A stretch of 43,421 nt of DNA. Source: an uncultured Bacteroidaceae bacterium (lineage in GTDB: Bacteria; Bacteroidota; Bacteroidia; Bacteroidales; Bacteroidaceae). Below are positions 1-7,190 of the stretch, piece by piece. Position numbers and translations under genes: made by a program. The notes beneath the pieces were generated by a model. It saw only the letters and a list, made by a program, of their open reading frames with translations, had not been told where the DNA came from and did not search any database. The number at the start of each line of letters is the position of its first letter. Positions within the stretch are counted from its first letter, which is position 1. The stretch spans positions 62,811-106,231 of the forward strand of contig CAJOJA010000013.1 of NCBI GenBank assembly GCA_905234735.1, given 5' to 3'.

Positions 1-3000
1 TTCTACGCGACGTCCGTTCAGGTCGAACATGCGGCCGTCTTCCTTGCTGGCCTGCAGAGCGGATATGGCATCGGAGAGGAACTCTATGCTGAGCGACTTA
101 ATGTCAGCGACGGTATTTCCATCAATATAAGCCTTGAAGCCAGCCAACGTTCCACCCGTATAACTCCTGAATACGGGCTTATTACTATCCTCATCAATGG
201 TTAATGTGTAGGCACCAGCGGGTGTTGAGATTGTAGCCACGCTGCCCGTAATGGCGCTGGTCAGAGCGCTGCTACCACCCACGGTGAGGGTGTAGTCACC
301 TGTTGCACCTTCAAGGATAACTCCCTGGTTGGCGGGGATGACATTCGTCGGAGTCAATATAAGTAGGTTCTTCGCAACGTTTATCTCGCCCACGTATGCC
401 GTAAGACCTTCGTCCAAAGTCAGTGCGACAGGAGAATAGAACGTGGCATAGCCAGATGCTCCGATGGTGACGGGGAGAGAAGTGACTTCCTCGAGGGTCC
501 AATTCATGTGATTATCCGTTACACCAGAAATATCGGCATATTTATTACGGTCACAACGTCCTTCTGAACTACCGTGATCGTAAAGTAACACATAAGGATT
601 ATTATTATCGACAGAAGTTAACTCAACAAAATACTTTCCAATCACATTTGATTTCGCGAATGTGATTGTACTACCCGTTCCACCAACGGCTGTCCAATCC
701 CAGTTTCCTTTACCATCACCACCGGTAACACCCCAGTAAATGCCACTACTGTATGAAAGCAGATGTGTGCCATCATTGAAAAAAATAGTTGTTGGCAAAG
801 TTCCGTCGGAAGTCATCGGATATCGTGAATCAATTTTGTCACCATAATAGGGATATTTACTGCTATCGCCACCCTTCAGGCGAATGAACTTATCAGTTGG
901 CAGATTAATGTTCATTGCAGTAATGATCCCTTGCACAGTCGTATTTGTTGTAGGGATGTCTGATGCCGCACATGCTTTTAGTCCATTTTGTATGGTCGTT
1001 ATAACGGTTTCTTTTGCATCATTGGTGGCGAATGACGCATGGTTATATTCTCCTAAAGCAGAACCAATAGTGTAATTCCCTAATGTTGTAAGGCTACTCT
1101 GTAGGGTTTCATAATTGGTGAAAATGGTTTCAATAGCCGTAGTTTGATCACTTGTCAATGTTCCAACACGTAAGAGCGCAAAGTTATTAGCATCTTCATT
1201 AGCATCCACACCTGTAATGGCATATTCTTTAGAATCTGCCGATCCAGTTGCCACCCAAGCATTCATGGTTGCCATTTTGCTATCGGCTTGAGAAGTCAAA
1301 TGGAAATAGCCATCATACGCACCATCGGTGATTGACCATGTATTAATAGGAGCACCTGTCAACTTATAATACAATCCGTCCGCTACACCTACAAACTTAT
1401 TACGTCCAATATTGTAGAGATACTTGTTATCTCCGTGGGTGTAAATAACGAATTGTTGGTTAGCATCTGTGGCATCCAGTGCCGTAGTTTTATTTGCAGG
1501 ATAGTTGGTATTTGCATGTCCACCGCAAGCATCTAAATATGTTGTTCCTGCATACATGCCACCACGTTCTGCTGTGTAACATGTGATGGTGTATATTCCA
1601 TTGCTTGTAATGTCAGAGAGAGAACTAACAGGAGTTGCATCAGACTCATATTGAATCGCAAAGCCCGTTACATTCAACCACTTGCTACTACCTGTCAAAG
1701 TGAAACTTGTTTGCTTGGCAGGAGATGCAAGTACAACTGTTTTGTTTACACTGGCACTTGCTGCAAACTCTTCAGCGGAACCTCCAGCAGGTGTGATACT
1801 CAAAGCACCAACTGCTGTGCCGATAATCGTGTAAGAGACGATTTTTCCTTCATTGATGGAGAGGTTATATGTGAAACTGGATCCAGTTGTATATAAACCT
1901 CCAGAACTTCTCATATTGTTGCCACTTTTTCCGTCATCTGCCACATACGATGAAATTAACTTCACTTGCGGTTTACCCTTTGTATTCTTTGATATCCATA
2001 GATTACAATAGTTTTCAGCATCAGCTTCTTTATTTGTAGTTAGGCTTTGGAAAAATGCGCCATCAGTAGTGGTGAACAGATAAGATGGCCCGTAAGAATT
2101 ATCAAATTGACTGATAGCATTGGACGCGGCTGTGCTGACTTCGTCTCCTGTAGCGGTAAAAACCAGCGCGGAAGTAAAATAATTGTTACCATTAGCATTA
2201 AAATAAGGCGCATTAGAATTATCATAGCCACCTGTTGATTCATTTAAGATGTATGTTCCAAGGCTAGTATTGTTAGTATAGCGATTATCATTTGTGATGC
2301 ATACTTTACCACTATAGTTATCTCCAGCGGCGGTGTAACTACTCATACCAGCCCTCATACCTTCAATCTTAAACTCGCTGATTGGATGGAAATAATTGAA
2401 ACCTTCTGTGGCTTGACCATGATATGCCAAGAATGTTCCATCGCTATTGTTAACAAATATCCAACGTTTCTCGCCTAACAGATTTGTATATGAGTGTGCG
2501 ACATATACATCACCGGTTGCACTTCCCTCGGTCAATGTTGAGACACCATCGCTTGAATTCGACTTACATTCAGCGGAAACGCTTGATTTTAAGCCCCAGG
2601 TTTTTGTTCCATCATGAGAAACGAAATCAATGGTATAGCACTGGTCATCGTCAATCGCCACTAAGGTTACCTCATATATCTTCCATTTAGAATAATCGCC
2701 TGTACCTGTAAAGCCCTTTGGATAGGTATCAGCATCGTCTCGATTCATATATACCGAACCATTGGCTATTCGGAATAACCCCGTAGCACAATTCTCTGTA
2801 TTAAAAGAAAGGTTGGCTGAAGAAACTCCTAAAGTCACACGTGCTTGATCTGTAAATAACTGATAATACGTACCTGCAACAACCTGCTTAATGGTTAAAT
2901 TCGTATTGTCATAATCCAATTGAACAACAGAATTGTAGTCGAATGATGATGAGAAGCCGAGTTGTGAGTTGGTCTCGTCATAATAAATATATTTCGAGTT

Positions 3001-3150
3001 TCCATTATTCTGTAAGATGTAATACTTACTGGACGACAGATTGGCCAAATCTGTCACTTGGGTAGGACCTGTTACAAAATAATGGGTAGATGCCCACGCC
3101 CCGCTAACTCCCGTCATCAGAGCAATAAATAAAAGTAGTAGTTTTCTCAT
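1..3150 (-). CDS. Large secreted modular protein, C-terminus cut by window edge
   Basis: The minus strand is open without a stop from an ATG at 3150-3148 to base 1, giving 1050 residues. It begins with a signal peptide (MRKLLLLFIALMTGVSGAWA). The mature part is rich in Asn, Thr, Ser, Gly and Tyr, with several stretches of the kind KYYILQNNGNSKYIYY and KYLYNIGRNKFVGVADG, which resemble the ricin/beta-trefoil-like modules common in Bacteroidales secreted proteins. The last readable residues, MFDLNGRRVE, match the start of the short C-terminal sorting-like tail seen on four other proteins here, so probably only about 20 residues are missing. No catalytic motif was recognised and I assign no function. 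The gene stands alone behind a 340-nt structured leader. Its base composition is more AT-rich than the enzyme genes to the right, which may mean transfer or just low expression. The frame is certain, the module naming is tentative. Confidence 0.85.
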   Translation of the reverse strand, partial: MRKLLLLFIALMTGVSGAWASTHYFVTGPTQVTDLANLSSSKYYILQNNGNSKYIYYDETNSQLGFSSSFDYNSVVQLDYDNTNLTIKQVVAGTYYQLFTDQARVTLGVSSANLSFNTENCATGLFRIANGSVYMNRDDADTYPKGFTGTGDYSKWKIYEVTLVAIDDDQCYTIDFVSHDGTKTWGLKSSVSAECKSNSSDGVSTLTEGSATGDVYVAHSYTNLLGEKRWIFVNNSDGTFLAYHGQATEGFNYFHPISEFKIEGMRAGMSSYTAAGDNYSGKVCITNDNRYTNNTSLGTYILNESTGGYDNSNAPYFNANGNNYFTSALVFTATGDEVSTAASNAISQFDNSYGPSYLFTTTDGAFFQSLTTNKEADAENYCNLWISKNTKGKPQVKLISSYVADDGKSGNNMRSSGGLYTTGSSFTYNLSINEGKIVSYTIIGTAVGALSITPAGGSAEEFAASASVNKTVVLASPAKQTSFTLTGSSKWLNVTGFAIQYESDATPVSSLSDITSNGIYTITCYTAERGGMYAGTTYLDACGGHANTNYPANKTTALDATDANQQFVIYTHGDNKYLYNIGRNKFVGVADGLYYKLTGAPINTWSITDGAYDGYFHLTSQADSKMATMNAWVATGSADSKEYAITGVDANEDANNFALLRVGTLTSDQTTAIETIFTNYETLQSSLTTLGNYTIGSALGEYNHASFATNDAKETVITTIQNGLKACAASDIPTTNTTVQGIITAMNINLPTDKFIRLKGGDSSKYPYYGDKIDSRYPMTSDGTLPTTIFFNDGTHLLSYSSGIYWGVTGGDGKGNWDWTAVGGTGSTITFAKSNVIGKYFVELTSVDNNNPYVLLYDHGSSEGRCDRNKYADISGVTDNHMNWTLEEVTSLPVTIGASGYATFYSPVALTLDEGLTAYVGEINVAKNLLILTPTNVIPANQGVILEGATGDYTLTVGGSSALTSAITGSVATISTPAGAYTLTIDEDSNKPVFRSYTGGTLAGFKAYIDGNTVADIKSLSIEFLSDAISALQASKEDGRMFDLNGRRVE

Positions 3151-3490
3151 AGTTTTTGTTAGTTTATAGTTTGTTATCTCATTTCGTTGCCAGGCAGTAG
3201 GCCGAAATGCAAAAGAAGAAGCGTGGAACCATGCGTCCACTTCTTCAATTGGGGGTCCTGAGAAAACCTTATACGGGAGATGCGGCTACAGTCCACGCCT
3301 ACGCGTGGAAGCCATCATGTTCTCTTGCCGTATGTTAGAAATTTCTCAGGTTTCCAATTGCAAGACGAGCATAACTGCTTCGTTTATTTCAATTTATGGC
3401 ACAGCCACTGCCGTGCTTTCCGACTCCGTCTCTGCTGCTCTCGCACCACTTCGTAGAGATGAAAAAACCGCATGAGACAAGTCTCACGGG
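3151..3490 (-). ncRNA. Long structured 5' leader RNA (candidate cis-regulatory RNA)
   Basis: Between a TAACTTTG box and the start codon at 3150 lie about 340 nt that fold, read on the minus strand, into nested stems. Visible pairings in plus coordinates: 3399-3402/3413-3416; 3247-3252/3354-3359; 3257-3265/3342-3350 (9 bp); 3271-3276/3328-3333; 3284-3287/3310-3313; 3292-3298/3303-3309 (7 bp, 4-nt loop); 3215-3220 plus 3223-3227 with 3236-3240 plus 3241-3246 (11 bp with a bulge); and 3180-3186 plus 3189-3191 with 3200-3202 plus 3203-3209 (10 bp). The last hairpin ends about 30 nt before the ATG. The hairpin at 3215-3246 is followed by U4 in the transcript, so it might act as an attenuator. I do not recognise a known riboswitch or leader family. 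Pairings are read directly; regulation is inference. Confidence 0.6.
3462..3489 (-). terminator. Terminator-like hairpin at the very 5' end of the leader
   Basis: On the minus strand a hairpin (TGAGAC - TT - GTCTCA, positions 3473-3478 with 3481-3486, extended by CCG/CGG) is followed directly by six T. It begins within a few bases of the expected transcription start of the promoter at 3492-3499. It could be an early attenuator or a protective 5' stem; the U run favours termination or pausing. Confidence 0.4.
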
Positions 3491-3491
3491 G

Positions 3492-3499
3492 CAAAGTTA
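3492..3499 (-). promoter_or_regulatory. Promoter -7 element TAACTTTG for the 1-3150 gene
   Basis: The minus strand reads TAACTTTG, an exact match to the Bacteroidetes TAnnTTTG box. No clear TTTG -33 box is seen 19-21 bp upstream, so the promoter is supported by one element only. Confidence 0.55.
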
Positions 3500-3656
3500 C
3501 GAAAAACTTTCTGATATTTATGCGTTATGCCATATTTTTTTATAATTTAAGCTCAGAAAACGTTTTTGCAGCACATGGAATTACATGTGAAAATTCCACC
3601 TCACCATAGCATGAAGGCCAACCTCTTCGAGGCACTCACCGCCGTCTCAGGTGACA

Positions 3657-3701
3657 GCCCCTCCTCTTAGGCCCCCTTATAAGGGGGCCATAGAGGGGGG
3701 C
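3657..3701. repeat. Palindromic GC-rich repeat (REP-like), 20-bp perfect core
   Basis: Positions 3670-3689 are a perfect 20-bp palindrome, GGCCCCCTTATAAGGGGGCC, with outer arms 3657-3669 and 3690-3701 that also pair imperfectly. It lies between the acyl-CoA dehydrogenase gene and the promoter of the next gene. Related CCCT...AGGG sequences occur inside queA (26480-26521) and at 36619-36650, so it is probably a dispersed repeat and not a gene-specific site. The rest of 3500-3799 shows no gene. Confidence 0.6.
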
Positions 3702-3740
3702 TTAGCCTAATTGTTCCTCTAAAAAAGACAGAGGAAACAG

Positions 3741-3778
3741 AGGAGAAGAATAGTAATGCGAGTACACACGCATTACTA
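3741..3778 (-). terminator. Probable terminator of the etf-acyl-CoA dehydrogenase operon
   Basis: TAGTAATGCG (3751-3760) and CGCATTACTA (3769-3778) form a perfect 10-bp stem with an 8-nt loop, 22 nt past the stop codon at 3800. In the transcript it is followed by a pyrimidine-rich tract and, about 20 nt later, six U. The stem is AT-rich, so efficiency is uncertain. Confidence 0.5.
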
Positions 3779-3799
3779 AGACGAGAACCAAAACATTAT

Positions 3800-5509
3800 T
3801 TACGCCTGACGGTAGTTCTCGATGCTCTCCGTCGTCATGCGGGCAACGAGGGCATTGTGTTTCTCCACATCGGCCTCGGCCAGGTTGACGTACACCTGCA
3901 GACTCTTGGCGAAGAGTTCTGCCGACTTGGTGGCGTTCTGCAGCAGCAGGAGCGACATGATGACGTCGCCGGTCATCTCGTAGAGGTGACGCGCACAGAG
4001 GTCGTGCAGTTCGTCGTTCTGGGCCTCCTTGACGGCAGCGGTGCAGGCATTGAGTTTCTCGGCCATAGCCTGGATGCGGGTCTTGTAGCCCTCAAATTCG
4101 GGAGCAACGGCCTCCTGCAGCATCTCCTCAATGACCTGGGCATACATGCCATTGGTGACGTAGCGGATGGCAGCAACGGTCTGCAGCTGGGTGGTACCCT
4201 CGTAGATGCTGGTGATGCGGGCATCGCGGTAGATGCGCTGGCAGGTGTATTCGAGCATGAAGCCCGAACCGCCGTGCACCTGGATGCAGTCGTAGCAGTT
4301 CTGGTTGGCATACTCCGAGTTCATGCCCTTGGCCAGCGGTGTGAAGGCATCGGCCAGACGGCTGTACTTCTTCAGCTCGGCACGCTCTTCGGGTTCCAGT
4401 TTGCGCTCACGGGCAATGTCCTCCAGTGCCTTGTAGATGTCGACGTAGCGAGCCGTCTGGTACAGCAGGGCACGACCGGCGTCCAGCTTGGCCTTGATGT
4501 TACTAATCATCTCGGCCACAGCGGGGAACTCGATGATGGCCCGTCCGAACTGCTTGCGGTCGCGAGCGTAGGCAAGGGCTTCGTTGTAGGCAGTCTGCGA
4601 GAGACCCACCGACTGGGCAGCGATACCCAGACGGGCACCGTTCATCAGCGACATGACGTACTTGATGAGTCCCAGCTTGCGGTCGCCACAGAGTTCGCAC
4701 TTGGCGTTCTTGTACACGAGCTCGCAGGTGGGCGAACCGTGAATACCGAGTTTGTTCTCGATGCGGCGCACGTCCACGCCGCCGTCGCGCTTGTCGTAGA
4801 TGAACATCGACAGACCACGACCGTCGCGGGTGCCAGCCTCGGAACGGGCCAGGACGAGGTGGATGTCGGAGTCGCCGTTGGTGATGAAGCGCTTCGAGCC
4901 GTTCAAGCGCCAGCACTGGTTCTCCTCGTCGTAGGTGGCCTTCAGCATCACGCTCTGCAGGTCGGAGCCGGCATCGGGCTCGGTGAGGTCCATGGACATG
5001 GTCTCGCCCTTGCAGACGCGGGGGATGTACTTCTGACGCTGCTCCTCAGAGCCGAAGCAGTAGAGGGTCTCGATGCAGTCCTGCAGCGACCAGATGTTCT
5101 CGAAGCCGGCATCGCCTGCCGATACGATTTCGTTGGCGGCGGTGTAGACGGTGACGGGCATATTCAGACCGTTGTAGCGACGGGGCATCGTCACGCCGCT
5201 CAGTCCGGCCTTGCGCATAGCGTCGAGGTTCTCGTAGGTCTTCTCGGCATAGCGCACACGACCGCCCTCGCAGTGAGGCCCTTCGGCATCCACAGCCTCA
5301 GCATTCGGTGCCACGATGTTACCTACGATGTCGCCTACGACATCCAGCACCCGGTCGTACGAGTCCATAGCATCCGCAAAGTCCTGCGGGGCATCGTCGT
5401 ACTGGTCCTTGTCGGCGAAGTTGCGTTCCTTGAGTTCCACGATGCGAGGCATGAGCTCGCTTTGTTCCAGCTCAAACTGGATTTCTTTTATATCGGAATA
5501 GTAGTTCAT
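3800..5509 (-). CDS. Acyl-CoA dehydrogenase
   Basis: This 569-residue flavoprotein dehydrogenase oxidises an acyl-CoA to the enoyl-CoA, or works in reverse during fermentation, and passes electrons to the Etf pair encoded upstream. Family marks: the N-terminal helical domain, the middle-domain segments MSMDLTEPDAGSD and LNGSKRFITNGD that bind FAD and substrate, the helical segment AYARDRKQFGRAI, the QVHGGSGFMLEY segment, and IYEGTTQLQ near residue 434, whose Glu is the catalytic base in short- and medium-chain members. About 95 extra C-terminal residues form the helical extension found in a longer subgroup, which explains the length above the usual 380-400. The start MNYYSDIKEIQF is the first ATG in frame. 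It is the last gene of etfB-etfA-four-helix-bundle-acd. The chain length of the substrate cannot be read; a butyryl/propionyl-type role is inference. Confidence 0.95.
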   Translation of the reverse strand: MNYYSDIKEIQFELEQSELMPRIVELKERNFADKDQYDDAPQDFADAMDSYDRVLDVVGDIVGNIVAPNAEAVDAEGPHCEGGRVRYAEKTYENLDAMRKAGLSGVTMPRRYNGLNMPVTVYTAANEIVSAGDAGFENIWSLQDCIETLYCFGSEEQRQKYIPRVCKGETMSMDLTEPDAGSDLQSVMLKATYDEENQCWRLNGSKRFITNGDSDIHLVLARSEAGTRDGRGLSMFIYDKRDGGVDVRRIENKLGIHGSPTCELVYKNAKCELCGDRKLGLIKYVMSLMNGARLGIAAQSVGLSQTAYNEALAYARDRKQFGRAIIEFPAVAEMISNIKAKLDAGRALLYQTARYVDIYKALEDIARERKLEPEERAELKKYSRLADAFTPLAKGMNSEYANQNCYDCIQVHGGSGFMLEYTCQRIYRDARITSIYEGTTQLQTVAAIRYVTNGMYAQVIEEMLQEAVAPEFEGYKTRIQAMAEKLNACTAAVKEAQNDELHDLCARHLYEMTGDVIMSLLLLQNATKSAELFAKSLQVYVNLAEADVEKHNALVARMTTESIENYRQA

Positions 5510-5525
5510 AATTACACGTTTTGAT

Positions 5526-5575
5526 GGAGTTATGAATGGAAGTTATAATGGGGAGTTATGATGAGGAGTTATAAT
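5526..5575. repeat. GGAGTTATGAT repeat array, four units (left arm)
   Basis: Four consecutive degenerate units of 12-13 bp start at 5526, 5538, 5550 and 5563, consensus GGRGTTATRAT. They lie between the acyl-CoA dehydrogenase start and the four-helix-bundle stop. The opposite orientation of the same repeat lies on the other side of that gene at 5973-6023, so the gene is bracketed by inverted arrays. Confidence 0.8.
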
Positions 5576-5581
5576 CGGCCG

Positions 5582-5959
5582 TTAGACTTGACTGCTAAAA
5601 TCATTCTCTTTGATGCCTTTACAATAAGCATTGAGAAAACGGCTGGCAGTGTATATGGAATAATTCAAATCATTATAATGATTCTCGTCAATATAGCCTA
5701 AGTCTCTCGAAAGAATCACATAATAACGACATTCCTCAAGACTCCCTTGTGCTATATTCATCATACGGAGTTTGTCAGCGCGACTCAATTTCTTATATCC
5801 TTCGGCGATATTCGCAGCAATGGAAACGGCAGCTCTCTCAAATTGCGAGCAAAGCCGATGTCTTTCCCATTCAGGAAAGGTGCAGGTGGTTTTATAAACC
5901 ATCAGCACAAACTCGTGTGCCTTCTGCCATGCAAGGAGATCCTGAAAATTATTAGTCAT
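5582..5959 (-). CDS. Four-helix bundle protein (23S rRNA intervening-sequence type)
   Basis: The 125-residue product matches the small four-helix bundle family first known from ORFs inside intervening sequences of bacterial 23S rRNA and related to the accessory protein bAvd of diversity-generating retroelements. Family marks: FQDLLAWQKAHEFV near the N-terminus, then FERAAVSIAANIAEGYKK, then the LEECRYYVILSRDLGY helix. These proteins are pentameric, basic and thought to bind nucleic acid; the cellular role of free-standing copies is unknown. It sits inside the etf operon, splitting etfA from its acyl-CoA dehydrogenase, and is flanked by inverted arrays of GGAGTTATGAT units. That arrangement suggests the gene arrived as part of a small element. 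No reverse transcriptase or variable repeat is present, so a retroelement is not supported. Confidence 0.9.
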   Translation of the reverse strand: MTNNFQDLLAWQKAHEFVLMVYKTTCTFPEWERHRLCSQFERAAVSIAANIAEGYKKLSRADKLRMMNIAQGSLEECRYYVILSRDLGYIDENHYNDLNYSIYTASRFLNAYCKGIKENDFSSQV

Positions 5960-5972
5960 AATGTATCGGCTC

Positions 5973-6023
5973 TTCTTAACTCCTAATCTTAACTTCCTCT
6001 TATAACTTCTAATCTTAACTCCT
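5973..6023. repeat. Inverted counterpart array, four TTAACTCCT units (right arm)
   Basis: Units beginning near 5973, 5985, 5999 and 6011 read CTTAACTCCT or CTTATAACTTCT, the complement of the units at 5526-5575. They occupy most of the 69-bp gap between etfA and the four-helix-bundle gene. In a transcript running through the operon the two arrays could pair across the small gene. Confidence 0.78.
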
Positions 6024-6028
6024 ATTTT

Positions 6029-7051
6029 TCACTTCGAATTTTGCTTATAATACTTTATCAACTTCGGTACCACCTCTTCGACTGTTCCGATAATCACGTA
6101 GTCGGCAATCTGGTTGATGGGGGCATTCTCGTCGCTGTTGATGCTGATGATGATGCCCGACTCCTTCATACCGGCAACGTGCTGGATGGCGCCACTGATG
6201 CCGCAGGCGATGTAGACCTTCGGACGAACGGTGACACCCGTCTGACCAATCTGCAGGTCGTGGTCGGCAAAGCCGGCATCGACGGCAGCACGCGAGGCAC
6301 CCACCTCGGCATGAAGCACCTTGGCGAGTTCGTAGAGCTGGGCGAAACCTTCCTTCGAACCCACACCGTAGCCACCGGAAACGATGATGGGGGCACCCTT
6401 CAGGTTGTTCTTGGCAGCCTGCACGTGGCGGTCGAGCACCTTGGTGACGTACTCCGTCTCGGGCACGAACTTAGCCACATCCTGGATGATGACCTCGCCC
6501 TTGTAGTTGGGGTCAAGCACCTCGGCCTTCATCACACCGCTGCGCACCGTTGCCATCTGGGGACGGTTCTCGGGATTGACAATCGTAGCCACGATGTTAC
6601 CACCGAAGGCAGGACGAATCTGATAGAGCAGATTGTCGTAGGTCTTGCCCGCCTTCTTGTCCTCGTGACTGCCAATCTCCAAGGCCGTGCAGTCGGCGGT
6701 CAGACCGCTGTGCAGGGCGCTCGACACACGGGGACCCAGGTCGCGACCCACCACGTCGGCACCCATCAGGCAGATCTGCGGCTGTTCCTGCTTGAACAGG
6801 TTCACCAGCACTGCGGTATGGGGCTTAGAGGTGTAGGGGCTGAGTCCCTCAGCATCGAAGATGTGCAACTTATCCACACCGTAGGGGAGAATCTGGCTCT
6901 CCACCTTGCCTGTGATGCCGCTGCCTGCAGCAACGGCTTCGAGTTGTACGCCCAAGGTATTGGCAAGCTTTCTTCCTTTGGTCAGAAGCTCTTGGCTTAC
7001 TTCGGCAACCTTTGTGCCTTCAAGCTCGCAATAAACAAATACACTATTCAT
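6029..7051 (-). CDS. etfA: Electron transfer flavoprotein alpha subunit
   Basis: EtfA (340 residues) carries the FAD of the electron-transfer flavoprotein, which shuttles electrons between acyl-CoA dehydrogenase and other redox partners. The C-terminal FAD domain is clear: PIIVSGGYGVGSKEGF, RAAVDAGF, QIGQTGVTVRPKVYIACGIS and GAIQHVAGMKESG followed by INSDENAPI, all typical positions contacting FAD. The N-terminal domain has the expected alpha/beta fold starting MNSVFVYCELEGTKVAEVS. Length is normal for the family. It is co-transcribed with etfB upstream, but separated from it by a 139-bp spacer filled by repeats, an unusual gap for a tightly coupled subunit pair. Confidence 0.97.
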   Translation of the reverse strand: MNSVFVYCELEGTKVAEVSQELLTKGRKLANTLGVQLEAVAAGSGITGKVESQILPYGVDKLHIFDAEGLSPYTSKPHTAVLVNLFKQEQPQICLMGADVVGRDLGPRVSSALHSGLTADCTALEIGSHEDKKAGKTYDNLLYQIRPAFGGNIVATIVNPENRPQMATVRSGVMKAEVLDPNYKGEVIIQDVAKFVPETEYVTKVLDRHVQAAKNNLKGAPIIVSGGYGVGSKEGFAQLYELAKVLHAEVGASRAAVDAGFADHDLQIGQTGVTVRPKVYIACGISGAIQHVAGMKESGIIISINSDENAPINQIADYVIIGTVEEVVPKLIKYYKQNSK

Positions 7052-7066
7052 GTCTTTTCTCTATAT

Positions 7067-7188
7067 GAGGAGTTATGATGGGGAGTTACGGATGGGAGTT
7101 ATGATGGGAAGTTATGATGGGCCAACACATTTTGCTCCTTATAACTCCTAATTTTAACTCCTTATCATAACTCCTTTTTTTAACTTCT
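7067..7188. repeat. Paired inverted repeat arrays around a short loop ('empty' form)
   Basis: Four units of GGAGTTATGAT type begin at 7067, 7080, 7094 and 7106; a short spacer (about 7119-7134) follows; then four complementary units (TAACTCCT type) end at 7149, 7162, 7175 and 7188. The layout of four facing four equals the arrays around the four-helix-bundle gene at 5526-6023, but no gene lies between. In the mRNA this would make a long imperfect hairpin between etfB and etfA. Confidence 0.8.
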
Positions 7189-7190
7189 CT

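Noticed and set aside
884..2690. Several small plus-strand frames of 60-80 codons
   Set aside because: All lie inside the continuous minus-strand frame of the secreted protein and show no start context or motif.
3857..5524. A 555-codon plus-strand frame over the acyl-CoA dehydrogenase gene
   Set aside because: Same mirrored-codon effect; the dehydrogenase on the minus strand is unambiguous.
5526..5575. CRISPR array
   Set aside because: Units are 12-13 bp, adjacent, without spacers, and inverted on the other side of the gene; no cas genes are present.
5582..5959. Diversity-generating retroelement, suggested by the bAvd-like fold of the product
   Set aside because: No reverse transcriptase, template repeat or variable repeat is seen nearby.
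6041..7078. A 345-codon plus-strand frame over etfA
   Set aside because: Antisense shadow of a certain gene; no signal, domain or promoter.
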